A stretch of DNA of 64,000 bases from Alteromonas lipotrueiana (GCF_019249245.1 NZ_JAESDK010000001.1:327246-391245); one strand, 5' to 3'; positions 48,316 through 61,139 are shown, counted from the first letter of the stretch. Numbers and translations: made by a program. Notes: generated from the sequence alone by a model not told the origin.

Positions 48316-49605
48316 ATGCAAACAACTCATTTAACCGAAACAAATTTTTCCGATCTGCCTATCAACTCAAAAGTGCTTGATGCACTTAAAGCAGCTAATT
48401 TTACCCATTGTACACCGATTCAGGCGTTGTCATTACCCCCCTTGTTAGAAGGGTTGGATATTGCCGGACAAGCCCAAACCGGCACGGGTAAAACTATTGC
48501 CTTTTTGGTGGCAACATTTCACTACCTGCTTTCCAATACCCAGGAAAACACGTCTAACTCAAAAGGTCCACGCGCTATCATTATGGCTCCTACTCGCGAA
48601 CTCGCGATGCAGATCTACAATGACGCGAAGCCCCTTAGCGAACATACGGGTTTATCGCTTGGATTGATATATGGGGGTGAAGGATATCAAAGTCAACGTG
48701 AAGCGCTAGAAGAAGGTGTCGATATTATGATTGGCACCACCGGCCGCATCCTTGACTATTATAAACAAAATATCTTCACCCTGAACAATATTCAGGTGGC
48801 GGTATTAGATGAAGCCGATCGTATGTTCGATTTAGGCTTTATCAAAGATATTCGTTATTTGTTCAATCGCATGCCGCCTGCGGCTAATCGGTTGAGTATG
48901 CTTTTTTCTGCAACCCTGAGTTACCGGGTACAGGAATTAGCCTACGAACACATGAACAATCCTACCCATGTACAAGTAGAACCTGAGACTAAAACCGCTA
49001 AGCGGGTTTCTGAAGAACTGTTTTATCCTTCTGATGAAGATAAAATGCGTCTGCTGCTTACTCTCATGGAAGAAGAATGGCCTGAGCGGGCGATTGTGTT
49101 TGCCAACACTAAGCACTCTTGCGAGAAAGTGAACGATTGGCTAGAGTCTGATGGTCATCGTGTGGGTTTATTAAGTGGTGATGTACCGCAAAAGAAACGC
49201 ATGAGTATTCTGGATGAGTTCACCAAAGGCCAGCTAGATGTTTTGGTTGCCACCGATGTAGCAGCCAGAGGTTTGCACATTGATGCGGTATCTCATGTAT
49301 TTAACTATGATTTGCCCGATGATGCAGAAGACTATGTTCACCGCATTGGTCGTACCGGGCGAGCCGGCAGAAGCGGCATTGCGATTAGTTTTGCCTGTGA
49401 AAAATATGCGTTAAACTTGCCGGCAATCGAACAATATATTCAGCATAGTATTCCGGTGACAGACTATGATAGCACCGCGCTGCTTGAAGATGTGAAAGCA
49501 CCTAAAGCCCGGCCACGAAAGCGTACTCCGAATGCTCGCAATTCTAACCGCCGTGGCCGTAGTCGCAATCATAATAACAAGCCTTCACCGGCCAAGAAAA
49601 ATTAA
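48316..49605 (+). CDS. rhlB: ATP-dependent RNA helicase RhlB
   Basis: DEAD-box helicase of 429 residues, the degradosome-associated RNA helicase in enterobacteria. The order of motifs is complete: Q motif [13 protein letters not shown], motif [30 protein letters not shown] (DEAD), SAT in LFSATLS, and [12 protein letters not shown] and [11 protein letters not shown] in the second RecA-like domain. The basic C-terminal tail ([19 protein letters not shown]) probably binds RNA. The adjacent divergent trxA and the following gppA support rhlB over other DEAD-box paralogues. Confidence 0.95.
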   Translation: MQTTHLTETNFSDLPINSKVLDALKAANFTHCTPIQALSLPPLLEGLDIAGQAQTGTGKTIAFLVATFHYLLSNTQENTSNSKGPRAIIMAPTRELAMQIYNDAKPLSEHTGLSLGLIYGGEGYQSQREALEEGVDIMIGTTGRILDYYKQNIFTLNNIQVAVLDEADRMFDLGFIKDIRYLFNRMPPAANRLSMLFSATLSYRVQELAYEHMNNPTHVQVEPETKTAKRVSEELFYPSDEDKMRLLLTLMEEEWPERAIVFANTKHSCEKVNDWLESDGHRVGLLSGDVPQKKRMSILDEFTKGQLDVLVATDVAARGLHIDAVSHVFNYDLPDDAEDYVHRIGRTGRAGRSGIAISFACEKYALNLPAIEQYIQHSIPVTDYDSTALLEDVKAPKARPRKRTPNARNSNRRGRSRNHNNKPSPAKKN

Positions 49606-49608
49606 TTT

Positions 49609-51120
49609 ATGCAACCAGAAATCCAGCACGATACCTTAATTCACAGCGAATACTACGCCGCTGTGGATTTAGGCTCTAACAGCTTCCACATGGTTATTGT
49701 GCATGTGGTTAATGGCAGTGTTCAGATTATTGGTAAGGTCAAACAGAAGGTGCGCCTGGCTGCTGGCCTGAACAAGAAACTGGAGCTGGATGAGGTTAGC
49801 ATGGAGCGAGGCTGGGAATGCCTGAAAACCTTCGCAGAACGTTTGCAGGATATCCCGGCATCAAACATTCGGATCGTAGCGACCGCAACCCTGCGCCTGG
49901 CGACCAATGCACAAACCTTTATCAGCAAAGCCGAAAGTATATTAAATCATAAGCTTAATGTAATTACCGGCGAAGAAGAAGCCCGTCAAATCTATTTGGG
50001 CGTAGCGTATACCTCGGCCAACCAGGGAAATTCGTTGGTGATTGATATTGGCGGAGCCAGCACCGAAATCATTATTGGTAATGATATGCAGCCTATCCAT
50101 CTGAAAAGCCTGGATATGGGATGCGTGACCTTTATGGAACGTTATTTTAAAGCAGGCAAGCTTACTGCTGAAAATTTTGCTGCGGCTAAGCAGCACGCCA
50201 ATCGGCTAATAGATAATGTCGCCGATGCCTTTTTGTGTTTTGATTTTAATAACTGCCTGGGCGCTTCAGGCACCCCTCAGGCTATTACTGAGATTTTGGT
50301 CGCACAAAACATCAGTGACGCAATTCGCCTGAATTACCTATATGACCTGGAAAAGCAATGTATTACCTGCGCCACTATCGATAACCTCGACATAGACGGT
50401 TTAGAAGAGGGCAGAAAACCTATTTTTCCCAGTGGTTTGGCTATTCTTATTTGTCTTTTCGAGCGATTAAATATCGAGGCCATGAATATCTCTGGCGGCG
50501 CTCTGCGTGAGGGCCTCATTTACGGGATGTTAGATAACTTACAAGACAACGACCGACGAGCTCAGACACTCAATCAGGCCATTCGTCGTTATCATATCGA
50601 AAAGTCTCATGCCGAAGCCGTACGTGGTGTGGCATTAACGCTATGTCACCAAATGTGTCGACAGGCTGAAATATGTCATCTTGACACCGAAGCGGTACTG
50701 GGTGCGGCCGCGACCTTGCATGAAACAGGCTTGCACATTGAATACAAAAAGCATCATGAACATGGCGCCTATATTCTGTCACATATCGACCTGCCCGGTT
50801 ACACAAGGCTTCAGCGTGAAGCCATACGCGATCTGGTACTGTGCCATCGGCTAACCATAGATCCCGCTATTTTTAATAATTACCATGAAAAAGTACGCCC
50901 GATGTTATTGGCTCTTGTGCGTATTTTGCGTATTGCCACAGTATTATGTTTGCGTCGACAAAACAAACACGTGCCCGAGGCTGAGCTGATTGTTAAGGGC
51001 GATCATTGGACGCTCAAATTGCCCGAGGGCTGGTTGTCAGCACATCCATTGATAAATGTTGAACTGGCCAACGAAAGCTGGTTACAGCATCGGGCAGGCT
51101 GGCAGCTTACCTGCCAGTAA
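49609..51120 (+). CDS. gppA: Guanosine-5'-triphosphate,3'-diphosphate pyrophosphatase/exopolyphosphatase
   Basis: Ppx/GppA phosphatase of 503 residues. The ASKHA-fold motifs are AAVDLGSNSFHMVI at residues about 18-31, ATATLRLATN, ITGEEEARQIYLG and LVIDIGGASTEIIIG. The C-terminal HD-like helical domain starts near residue 315 (HIEKSHAEAVRGVALTLC, LHETGLHIEYKKHHEHGAYIL). It converts pppGpp to ppGpp or degrades polyphosphate; the two activities cannot be separated from sequence, and gppA is chosen because it directly follows rhlB (3-bp gap) as in E. coli. Confidence 0.9.
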   Translation: MQPEIQHDTLIHSEYYAAVDLGSNSFHMVIVHVVNGSVQIIGKVKQKVRLAAGLNKKLELDEVSMERGWECLKTFAERLQDIPASNIRIVATATLRLATNAQTFISKAESILNHKLNVITGEEEARQIYLGVAYTSANQGNSLVIDIGGASTEIIIGNDMQPIHLKSLDMGCVTFMERYFKAGKLTAENFAAAKQHANRLIDNVADAFLCFDFNNCLGASGTPQAITEILVAQNISDAIRLNYLYDLEKQCITCATIDNLDIDGLEEGRKPIFPSGLAILICLFERLNIEAMNISGGALREGLIYGMLDNLQDNDRRAQTLNQAIRRYHIEKSHAEAVRGVALTLCHQMCRQAEICHLDTEAVLGAAATLHETGLHIEYKKHHEHGAYILSHIDLPGYTRLQREAIRDLVLCHRLTIDPAIFNNYHEKVRPMLLALVRILRIATVLCLRRQNKHVPEAELIVKGDHWTLKLPEGWLSAHPLINVELANESWLQHRAGWQLTCQ

Positions 51121-51140
51121 CGCCTACCGGTATCTGTTAG

Positions 51141-54031
<2,891 letters not shown>

Positions 54032-54043
54032 AGTGTTTACTTC

Positions 54044-54814
54044 CTAATTCACCCTGAATAGCTGCTTTGTATTTTGCATACATATAGCGCTGAGGTGAGC
54101 CTGACTAAGGCCCAGAATATCGGCCAGATTAGCGGCAATTGCGCCAATAAAAGCCGGTTCATTATTACGATTTCGCGGCTTCAGATTTTTGGGGAACAAG
54201 TAAGGCGCATCGGTTTCTAAAATAAGCCGTTCAAGCGGAAGTTGCTGAACCGCTTCGCGTAGCGTATCGCCTCGTTTAGGGTCGCATACCCAGCCGGTGA
54301 TCCCAATATACAGACCCAGGGCTAAATAAGCCTGCATTTGTTGAAGGTCGCCGGTAAAACAGTGAGCGATACCAGCTTCAGGCTGATAACGCTGCAACAG
54401 CGCAAGTTGATCATCAAAGGCGTCACGTTCGTGCAGATACACCGGCAGCGATAATCGGCTTGCAATGGCCAGTTGTGCCTCAAATACGTCTCGTTGCACG
54501 TTAGCGGGTGAAAAGTTGCGGTTGTAGTCTAGTCCACACTCACCAATAGCCACAACACCCGGTGCAGTAGCTTTTTGCTCAAGGCGTTGTAAGTCGCCTT
54601 TGCTTACCTCTTTGGCATGATGCGGATGCACACCTACGGTATAACATAATTGTTCAGGAAAACGCTGATAAAGGTCTGCGGCAGCCTCCCATTCTCGGGG
54701 AGACGTGGTAATGATGCACAAGCGCTCTACCCCTGCCTGGCTGGCACGCTGTATTACGGCTTCTGCATCAAAGCGAGAATCAAGCAGGTTCACCCCTGCA
54801 TCAAACCATTTCAT
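54044..54814 (-). CDS. tatD: TatD family metal-dependent DNase
   Basis: TIM-barrel metal-dependent hydrolase of 256 residues. Metal and catalytic residues: DAGVNLLD at the N-terminus (usually D-x-H-x-H; here DAGVN, a changed first motif), VGVHPHHA, IGECGLDYNR, LPVYLHERDAFDD, GIAHCFTG and ILETDAPYL. TatD enzymes are 3'-5' exonucleases and are not needed for Tat export despite the name. It sits at the end of the tat operon as in E. coli; the start overlaps nothing, and the preceding gene ends one base upstream. Confidence 0.9.
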   Translation of the reverse strand: MKWFDAGVNLLDSRFDAEAVIQRASQAGVERLCIITTSPREWEAAADLYQRFPEQLCYTVGVHPHHAKEVSKGDLQRLEQKATAPGVVAIGECGLDYNRNFSPANVQRDVFEAQLAIASRLSLPVYLHERDAFDDQLALLQRYQPEAGIAHCFTGDLQQMQAYLALGLYIGITGWVCDPKRGDTLREAVQQLPLERLILETDAPYLFPKNLKPRNRNNEPAFIGAIAANLADILGLSQAHLSAICMQNTKQLFRVN

Positions 54815-55342
54815 TTAGCGCACGCGCTCTACTTTGATGCGACGATTACTGCCTTCCACTTTCAGATAAAACACACCAAGTGCGCCTTTTTCAACACTGG
54901 CTGTCATATTTTTTCTGGCTCGCAGGTATGCTGAATCTTTTTGTTTCCAAACCATATTATTGTCTAATGCAATGATAAGCTTGTCTCTTGGTCCTTTGTC
55001 TACTTTGGTAATCATAGCTGATATTTCATCAGCTGCCTGCTGTACCTGTTTTTGCTCAAGACCAAACTGTGCGGTGGCCTCAGAAGATGATGGCGTATTT
55101 TCCTGCGCCACCGGCGCCGGCTTTATGACAGAATGAGTCGATTGAGCAGACTGCGGTTTTGTAGAATCCACGGCTTCAGGCGCTACCTGAAGCTGACTTG
55201 CTACGGCATCAAAACAATGCAGGCGATCCTCGTTTTGCGCTATTTTGGTACATTTTAATAGTGCTTGAGAAGATACCGGGCTGGCCTGGGCAGTTATCGG
55301 ATGCACGCTGGCAATCACCAGTAAAATACTGAACAAACGCAT
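54815..55342 (-). CDS. Secreted protein of unknown function in the tat operon
   Basis: A 175-residue protein with a signal peptide (ending ITAQA near residue 20). The mature N-terminus LLKCTKIAQNEDRLHCFDAVASQL has a Cys-x(n)-Cys pattern seen at the start of VasI-like (type VI secretion accessory) and other periplasmic proteins; the middle is a Ser/Thr/Gln-rich linker, and the C-terminal about 65 residues form a compact domain. I cannot name it. It lies between tatC and tatD, 17 bp from tatC, so it is co-transcribed with the translocon genes. No type VI genes are nearby. Confidence 0.75.
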   Translation of the reverse strand: MRLFSILLVIASVHPITAQASPVSSQALLKCTKIAQNEDRLHCFDAVASQLQVAPEAVDSTKPQSAQSTHSVIKPAPVAQENTPSSSEATAQFGLEQKQVQQAADEISAMITKVDKGPRDKLIIALDNNMVWKQKDSAYLRARKNMTASVEKGALGVFYLKVEGSNRRIKVERVR

Positions 55343-55359
55343 AAGTTATGATCCTATTG

Positions 55360-56118
55360 TTATTGTGTTGAATCATCGGCTGAGGAGTCGTCGCCCTCAG
55401 GCTCTTTTTTGTTTACATACATACTGCCAGCAATAACCCCTACTTCAAACAAAACCCACATAGGTAAAGCCAGTAAGGTTTGAGAAATAACATCAGGCGG
55501 GGTCAACAACATGCCCACGACAAAAGCGCCGACAATGACAAAGGGTCTTTTTGCACGTAATGATTTTGCATCGGTGACCCCGGTCCAGCACAATAAAATA
55601 ATGGCAATGGGTATTTCAAAAGACACGCCAAAGGCGAAAAACAGCTTAAGCACAAAGTCCAGGTAACTGGTGATGTCGGTACTGACCGTCACCCCGCTGG
55701 GGGCAACACTGGTGAAAAAAGCGAACGCCAACGGAAAAACCACAAAATAGGCGAAGGCCATTCCGGCATAAAATAACAAAGTACTGGAGACCAGTAAGGG
55801 TATCACCAGTTTTTTTTCATTTTTGTAGAGACCAGGCGCTACAAAAGCCCAAACCTGATACAGAACATAAGGAATGGCCAGAAAAAATGACAATACCAGG
55901 GTTAATTTGAAAGGAGCGAAAAAAGGCGAAGCGACGTCTGTGGCGATCATCGATGAATTTTCAGGCAGCACTTCCAGTAAGGGTTTAGCAAGGTAGTGAT
56001 ACAGATCTTCAGCAAAATAAACCAGGCACAAAAAGACGACCAACACACTAAGTAGTGCGCGAAGTACCCGGTTACGCAGTTCAATTAAATGAGATATCAG
56101 ACTCGAAGCGTCGGTCAT
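55360..56118 (-). CDS. tatC: Sec-independent protein translocase TatC
   Basis: Core receptor of the twin-arginine translocon, which binds the RR signal peptide. The 252-residue protein has six helices, with the conserved [16 protein letters not shown] at the N-terminus, the periplasmic-side Pro/Glu region [24 protein letters not shown] and [11 protein letters not shown] in the fourth helix (conserved Glu). It overlaps tatB by 4 bp. The acidic, charged C-terminal tail is cytoplasmic. Confidence 0.97.
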   Translation of the reverse strand: MTDASSLISHLIELRNRVLRALLSVLVVFLCLVYFAEDLYHYLAKPLLEVLPENSSMIATDVASPFFAPFKLTLVLSFFLAIPYVLYQVWAFVAPGLYKNEKKLVIPLLVSSTLLFYAGMAFAYFVVFPLAFAFFTSVAPSGVTVSTDITSYLDFVLKLFFAFGVSFEIPIAIILLCWTGVTDAKSLRAKRPFVIVGAFVVGMLLTPPDVISQTLLALPMWVLFEVGVIAGSMYVNKKEPEGDDSSADDSTQ

Positions 56119-56417
56119 TTGTCTTTCTTATAAGGTTCCTGCACTGATTTTGCCGCATCTTTAAGCTCATCAACACTTTTTTTTAGGTCAGGCGACATGT
56201 CCTTGAGGCCTTGCTGCTCTGCTTTTTTCAGGTTTTCATGCAGCTCATGAACCCGCAGCTGGTGTTCTACTTCCTGTTTAAATCCCGTGGCTGCATTACG
56301 TACACCGCGAACCGTATCCAAGGTCGAGCGAATAGCTCCGGGCAGACGCTCTGGCCCCAGAATCAATAACGCCAGAACACCGATGACCAGTAGTTCCCAG
56401 AAACCAATATCAAACAT
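56115..56417 (-). CDS. tatB: Sec-independent protein translocase TatB
   Basis: A 100-residue single-span TatB protein: an N-terminal helix [25 protein letters not shown] with the TatB-type Glu in the membrane start and GPERLP turn, followed by an amphipathic helix. It forms the receptor complex with TatC. Its ATG overlaps the tatA stop by one base (TGATG), and tatC overlaps its own end, so translation of all three is coupled. Confidence 0.95.
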   Translation of the reverse strand: MFDIGFWELLVIGVLALLILGPERLPGAIRSTLDTVRGVRNAATGFKQEVEHQLRVHELHENLKKAEQQGLKDMSPDLKKSVDELKDAAKSVQEPYKKDK

Positions 56418-56659
56418 CAGGATTTTTCTTTTGTATTACTCTGTGAGGTGGTTTGAACAGGCTCAGCTGCGTCTTTTTTTTCAACCTGCTGTTTTTGTTC
56501 AAAGTCGGCATCACTTTTTTCTTCGTCGGTAATTTCTTTTTTAAAGCCTTTTATCGCGCTGCCCAGGTCTGACCCAATACTTTTGAGACGTTTAGTACCA
56601 AATAAAAGTACTACAATAGCCAACACAATCAGCAACTGCCAGATACCAATACCGCCCAT
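56417..56659 (-). CDS. tatA: Sec-independent protein translocase TatA
   Basis: An 80-residue TatA pore protein: short N-terminal helix [17 protein letters not shown], the [14 protein letters not shown] hinge and amphipathic helix with the conserved FGxKxL pattern, then a charged Gln/Lys-rich tail. First gene of the tatABC-orf-tatD operon, preceded by AGGAG. The 217-bp upstream spacer to the divergent outer-membrane gene holds no other gene. Confidence 0.95.
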   Translation of the reverse strand: MGGIGIWQLLIVLAIVVLLFGTKRLKSIGSDLGSAIKGFKKEITDEEKSDADFEQKQQVEKKDAAEPVQTTSQSNTKEKS

Positions 56660-56876
56660 AAAAATTCTCCTATTTGTTTGTCGTTACAGTATGCCATTGC
56701 AAACTAAACCTTTCACCAACATATTTAAAAGTATATTCAGCCATGTGTAAGGTGACGTACACTTGAAACCTAAAGTATATTGTGGCGTTATTTAGTAGAG
56801 CCCACGAAGGTTGCTGTTGACCTTATTGTTTTACTTTTGATATCAGCACACAAAAGGACGAATTACTAAGCATCTT

Positions 56877-57845
56877 ATGGCTTGTATCTCTTTGGTTTTT
56901 TGCACATTACTGAGTATGCCAGTACATTCGGCGCAGTCTGATAGGTACCCTGTTGGGCGCTCTTCCATAACAGAATCCTCGTTTAAACAGCAAAATACTG
57001 TTCACTGGATGGACGAGTGGCAGCTAAGTTTAACCGACTCTATGAACTATTCGGTTCAGCAAATTGATAGTTTTTTTGCGATGAAAGGCTCTGACCGCTA
57101 TGAAGATGCCCGTGCTCAGGGCCGCATCAGCTTAGGATGGGAGCCCAGAAGCCGGGATATGTCAGAGGTAGATTTGCGCTTTAAAATTCGGGTACGGTTA
57201 CCCGCGCTACAAGACCGGGTAGACTTGCTGCTTAGCGACGATGAAGATTACGAACAGGACACCTCTATAAAAGCAGCCCGACAACCCATTGAGCGTAACC
57301 GTCGCAATACCACCATCGCCCTGCGCTATCGGTCAAGCGAAGATGCCAAATTGTCGCACCGAATTGGAACCGGTCGTCGGGGCCAGATATATGTAAAATC
57401 CCGGTTTGACGACATGGCCGCATTTAATAAGCAGCTGGCTTTGTTTTACGATGCCGAAGCCTATCTTTATAACCGCGATCAGTTTGGCGCCGAGGCCGGG
57501 GCAACTATTCAGTACATTAGTCCTCACGACCATGTATTTCGGTTTAATCACCGCTTTTACTATCGCGATCGTTCTGAAGACTGGATTTGGCAACATGAAG
57601 GGCAATACCTGCAGCCCGTTGACGCACATACTGCATTAATTTATACCTTGTTCAGCGAAGGCAGTTCGCGCCCGAACTATCGCCTGAACGAGGTATACCT
57701 AAGTGCAAAGTGGCGTAGTAACCCCACCCGCGACTGGTTATTTTATGAGGTTGAGCCCTTTATTTTATTTTTGCGCGACGAAGACTTCTCGCCATCGTAT
57801 GGTGTAGCCATGCGTATTGAAGTGTATTACGGCAGCCCGCGCTAG
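56877..57845 (+). CDS. Predicted outer-membrane beta-barrel protein, unknown function
   Basis: A 322-residue protein with a signal peptide (SLVFCTLLSMPVHSAQ) and a run of alternating hydrophobic and aromatic residues typical of outer-membrane beta strands (DLRFKIRVRLPAL, TTIALRYRSS, HVFRFNHRFYYRDR, FYEVEPFILFLRD). The last residues, YGVAMRIEVYYG, resemble a closing strand, although the usual terminal Phe is absent. I do not recognise the family. The nearest good ribosome-binding site (AAAGGA) is about 20 nt from the ATG, so the start is uncertain. Divergent from tatABC and convergent with ilvH. Confidence 0.7.
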   Translation: MACISLVFCTLLSMPVHSAQSDRYPVGRSSITESSFKQQNTVHWMDEWQLSLTDSMNYSVQQIDSFFAMKGSDRYEDARAQGRISLGWEPRSRDMSEVDLRFKIRVRLPALQDRVDLLLSDDEDYEQDTSIKAARQPIERNRRNTTIALRYRSSEDAKLSHRIGTGRRGQIYVKSRFDDMAAFNKQLALFYDAEAYLYNRDQFGAEAGATIQYISPHDHVFRFNHRFYYRDRSEDWIWQHEGQYLQPVDAHTALIYTLFSEGSSRPNYRLNEVYLSAKWRSNPTRDWLFYEVEPFILFLRDEDFSPSYGVAMRIEVYYGSPR

Positions 57846-57858
57846 CGGGCCACAGATT

Positions 57859-58356
57859 TTAGGGACGTAAAGCACGCTCGCCCCGGGCCAGACCACAGAC
57901 CCCGGTACGCGAAGACTCAATAATTTCAGCACACTGTCCCAGAGTGCTTGAAAACGCATCAAGTTTTTCAGTTGTGCCGGTAATTTCAATAGTGTAATTA
58001 CTGACATTAACATCAACAATTCTGGCTCTGAATATATCGGTATTCCGTTTGACTTCAGCCCGCACCGACTCGGTTCGGGTAGCCACCTTTATCAGCATAA
58101 GTTCACGCTCAATGTGGGTGCCTTCGGTCAAGTCTACCACCTTAAGCACATCAATAAGCTTATTAACCTGCTTTGTAATTTGCTCAATAATTTTATCATC
58201 ACCATGGGTAATAATAGTCAACCGCGACAAGCTGGCGTCGGCGGTGGGCGCCACGCACAAAGAGTCTACATTATAGCCACGTTGCGAAAATACCCCTACG
58301 ATACGTGACAGTGCGCCGGGTGCGTTTTCCATCAATACTGAAATAATTCTTTTCAT
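57859..58356 (-). CDS. ilvH: Acetolactate synthase small (regulatory) subunit
   Basis: Regulatory subunit of acetohydroxyacid synthase, 165 residues: an N-terminal ACT domain (ISVLMENAPGALSRIVGVFSQRGYN) that binds valine for feedback control, and a C-terminal ACT-like domain (FRARIVDVNVSNYTIEITG). It activates the large subunit and confers feedback inhibition. Its ATG overlaps the ilvI stop by one base (TGATG). Confidence 0.95.
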   Translation of the reverse strand: MKRIISVLMENAPGALSRIVGVFSQRGYNVDSLCVAPTADASLSRLTIITHGDDKIIEQITKQVNKLIDVLKVVDLTEGTHIERELMLIKVATRTESVRAEVKRNTDIFRARIVDVNVSNYTIEITGTTEKLDAFSSTLGQCAEIIESSRTGVCGLARGERALRP

Positions 58357-60074
58357 CAGGTGCGCTCCGTTTTGCTCAGACGCATATCATCCATGGCCCC
58401 AAATTTAATTTGCATAGGGTACACATGTTCATTCTGGTCAACCTCGATGTCCATAAACACCAGCCGGTCGGTATAACTAAAGCATCGCTGCATGGCGTCC
58501 TCTAGCTCATCGGGATGCGTTACCCGAATACCCACATGCCCATAGGCCTCGGCCAGTCGCACAAAATCAGGCATAGAGTCCATATAAGAATGCGAATGCC
58601 GTCCCTGATAGTTCATGTCCTGCCATTGTCTGACCATGCCCAGCGCCCGGTTGTTTAGCGAGATAATTTTGATCGGCAGGTTATATTGCAAGCAGGTAGA
58701 TAGCTCCTGAATATTCATTTGTATGCTGCCATCACCGGTAACCACTACCGAAAGCGCGTCGGGGTGAGCAAATTGCACGCCCATGGCAGCCGGCAAACCA
58801 AAGCCCATGGTGCCCAGACCGCCTGAATTAATCCACTGACGCGGCTTTTTATAAGGATAATAAAGCGCAGCAAACATCTGGTGCTGTCCTACATCGGAGC
58901 TAACATATGCGTCACCATGAGTGTGCTTGTACAGCGACTGAATCACTTTTTGTGGCTTAATGGTTTCGGCGGAATCGGTATAATTTAAGCACTGACGACT
59001 GCGCCACTGGTTAATCTGCTCCCACCATTCGGCTACTTTACTACTTTGATCGGCCAAATCATGCTGCTTGAGATACGACAGCATCTGATCCAAAACTTTA
59101 TCTACGGCTCCCACCACCGGAATATGCGCATTTACCGTTTTAGAGATAGATGCCGGGTCAATATCTACATGAATAATATCGGCATGAGGACAAAATTTAC
59201 TGACATTATTCGTTACCCTGTCATCAAACCGGGCCCCTAATGCAATTATGCAGTCGGCATTGTGCATAGCTTTGTTGGCTTCCAGCGTACCGTGCATACC
59301 CAACATACCAACAAACTGGTCATGCGTCCCTGGAAAGGCTCCCAGTCCCATTAATGTACAGGTCACAGGTGCCTGCAGGCGTTCTGCCAGTGCAATAACC
59401 TGCGCACTGGCTTCGCTGGCTACAGATCCCCCTCCCACATACAACACCGGTCTTTGGGCCTTCACCAGGCTTGCCACTGCCTTTTTAATTTGCTTTGGAT
59501 GCCCTTTTAGCGTGGGATTATAAGAACGTAAGGCAATTTTTTCTGGAAAATGATAAGCATGTTCATCCTGAACGTTAACCAAATCTTTGGGAAGGTCAAC
59601 CACCACTGGGCCCGGTCTGCCGGTATTGGCAATATAGTACGCTTTGGCAATGGCTTCTGGAATATCGACGGCGCGCTTTACTAAAAAGCTATGCTTTACG
59701 ATGGGTCTTGAACATCCCACCATGTCGGTTTCCTGAAAAGCATCTTCGCCGATGTGCATTGAAGGGACCTGACCCGACAAAATTACCATAGGGATTGAGT
59801 CCATGTACGCGGTTGCAATACCGGTGATGGTATTGGTCGCCCCTGGTCCGGAAGTGGCCAACACCGTGCCGGTTTGTCCTGTGGCACGGGCGTACCCGTC
59901 AGCCATATGGGCTGCGGCTTGCTCATGACGTACTAACACATGTTTGACTGCGTCTTGCGCAAACAGCGCATCATAGATGTCTAGTACGGCCCCACCGGGG
60001 TAACCAAATACGTGTGTAACTCCTACATCTTTCAGCGCTTCTACCACCATGGCTGCGCCCGACATCATTTTCAC
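58356..60074 (-). CDS. ilvI: Acetolactate synthase large subunit
   Basis: ThDP-, FAD- and Mg-dependent acetohydroxyacid synthase, first common step to valine, leucine and isoleucine. Motifs: [14 protein letters not shown] with the ThDP-activating Glu further on in [16 protein letters not shown], the FAD segment GARFDDRVT, and the ThDP motif [16 protein letters not shown]. The frame runs upstream to 60167, and an ATG at 60080 is only 2 nt from GGAG. A GTG at 60074 has GGAG at 8 nt and starts [14 protein letters not shown], matching E. coli IlvI (MEMLSGAEMVV) residue for residue, so it is chosen (572 residues; E. coli IlvI 574). Confidence 0.95.
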   Translation of the reverse strand: MKMMSGAAMVVEALKDVGVTHVFGYPGGAVLDIYDALFAQDAVKHVLVRHEQAAAHMADGYARATGQTGTVLATSGPGATNTITGIATAYMDSIPMVILSGQVPSMHIGEDAFQETDMVGCSRPIVKHSFLVKRAVDIPEAIAKAYYIANTGRPGPVVVDLPKDLVNVQDEHAYHFPEKIALRSYNPTLKGHPKQIKKAVASLVKAQRPVLYVGGGSVASEASAQVIALAERLQAPVTCTLMGLGAFPGTHDQFVGMLGMHGTLEANKAMHNADCIIALGARFDDRVTNNVSKFCPHADIIHVDIDPASISKTVNAHIPVVGAVDKVLDQMLSYLKQHDLADQSSKVAEWWEQINQWRSRQCLNYTDSAETIKPQKVIQSLYKHTHGDAYVSSDVGQHQMFAALYYPYKKPRQWINSGGLGTMGFGLPAAMGVQFAHPDALSVVVTGDGSIQMNIQELSTCLQYNLPIKIISLNNRALGMVRQWQDMNYQGRHSHSYMDSMPDFVRLAEAYGHVGIRVTHPDELEDAMQRCFSYTDRLVFMDIEVDQNEHVYPMQIKFGAMDDMRLSKTERT

Positions 60075-60173
60075 AGTCATTTCTCCAGTTTTCGCTAATA
60101 TCAGTTGTCCAGGGCATAACTCGACTATAACGAAGGATATCAAAAGTGAAAACAGTAAAACGAACAAAAAGTG

Positions 60174-60193
60174 AGATAATTATCCTATTATCT
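60174..60193 (-). promoter_or_regulatory. AT-rich hairpin with T-tract, possible ilv attenuator
   Basis: AGATAAT (60174-60180) and ATTATCT (60187-60193) form a perfect but AT-rich 7-bp stem; on the leftward strand it is followed by CACTTTTTG. It lies 100 bp upstream of the ilvI start and downstream of the leader ORF at 60228-60260. The stem is weak, so real termination is uncertain. Confidence 0.3.
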
Positions 60194-60227
60194 GGAAATA
60201 TTAGGATGAATATACTTTACGAGTGTA

Positions 60228-60260
60228 TTAATAAACGCATTTTAGGATGAGATTTAACAT
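60228..60260 (-). CDS. Possible 10-residue branched-chain-rich leader peptide
   Basis: A minus-strand ORF of 10 codons, MLNLILKCVY, between maoP and ilvI. Five of ten residues are Leu, Ile or Val, as in ilv leader peptides, but the ribosome-binding site (around GGT) is weak and chance cannot be excluded. Confidence 0.25.
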   Translation of the reverse strand: MLNLILKCVY

Positions 60261-60271
60261 ACCGTTAACAC

Positions 60272-60661
60272 TTAGTCAGTATCGGGCTGAATATTCAGTT
60301 GCGTAATATCATCTTTATTTGAAGAGGTAGTTTCGTCGATCTCATCATTATTTACGGACATTTTGGTACCATAAATACTCCCCGGATGCGGACGATTAAT
60401 TCGTTGCTGATACTTAGACCAAACCCTTTCGATAGCATCATTTGGCGGACGACGTCCCAACGCTACATCAATATAGCCTTTTTCAGCATCGCATTCGGGT
60501 AACAGCTCTCCGTCGATTAACGCCGCGATCAACGAGCCGTACTGGGTAAGCAGATTACTTTCGTTTATAGAAAAATCCCCGGAACGGGAAAATCCATAAG
60601 GATAAAAACGTTTATCCGAGAATGGATGTTTTAGTAAAGAAGCTCGGGTTAACTTTGTCAT
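60272..60661 (-). CDS. maoP: MaoP-like DUF413 protein
   Basis: A 129-residue DUF413 protein matching E. coli MaoP (YifE), which with the maoS site helps organise the Ori macrodomain of the chromosome. Shared features are FYPYGFSRSGDFSINESNLL near the N-terminus, VALGRRPPNDAIERVWSKYQQRINRP in the middle, and a polar, acidic C-terminus. The frame opens at a TTG (60673); the ATG at 60661 gives a better start. In the same direction as ilvI, 200 bp upstream of it. Whether a maoS-like site exists here was not determined. Confidence 0.85.
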   Translation of the reverse strand: MTKLTRASLLKHPFSDKRFYPYGFSRSGDFSINESNLLTQYGSLIAALIDGELLPECDAEKGYIDVALGRRPPNDAIERVWSKYQQRINRPHPGSIYGTKMSVNNDEIDETTSSNKDDITQLNIQPDTD

Positions 60662-60727
60662 AATCAATCTCAAACAGTTTGCCTGCCCTTAAAAAGATAA
60701 AAAGACTATGGGTAACCGGTTAACTAT

Positions 60728-60925
60728 CTATGACATCCCACATAAATTGAAACAGCAGCCCGACTCAGACTTTTTAGATTGATTTTTAACCAGTGTCAAT
60801 AAAAAACGTACGCTTCGTAAACTGCAGCGTTTTGATGTACTGTCATCCTGGTCCTGGCGAACAAAAAAATAATAACCTTGAAAACCAATGGTCTCCTTCA
60901 GATATCCCACAATTGGCATATTCAT
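60728..60925 (-). other. Doubtful 65-codon ORF, possible gene remnant
   Basis: A minus-strand frame with ATG at 60925 and no ribosome-binding site. It remains open for about 20 more codons upstream of the ATG (to a TGA near 60997) and the conceptual product there (SEISLFTFWLKPDM) also looks protein-like, which suggests a decayed gene rather than a new small one. It lies in the 515-bp maoP-peptidase spacer, in which I see no other gene. Confidence 0.25.
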
Positions 60926-61139
60926 ATCGGGTTTGAGCCAAAAGGTAAAAAGCGAGATTTCGCTACATAAAACTGCAGAGCACTGTCTGCTATCCTGGAA
61001 TCAAAGTAGATGCTGCACTTAAGATATTAAGGTCTATTGAAGTGTGAGTATTTCTGGGCTGCTCAGACGGCTCATTGGCACCAGACGCTAGTACTAGCTG
61101 ACCTTTTTATCTACATGGGTAAACAAAACCCACCCACAA

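Noticed and set aside
60075..60167. N-terminal hydrophobic extension of ilvI
   Set aside because: It would look like a membrane anchor, but acetolactate synthase is cytosolic and the GTG at 60074 with GGAG at 8 nt aligns exactly with the E. coli start.
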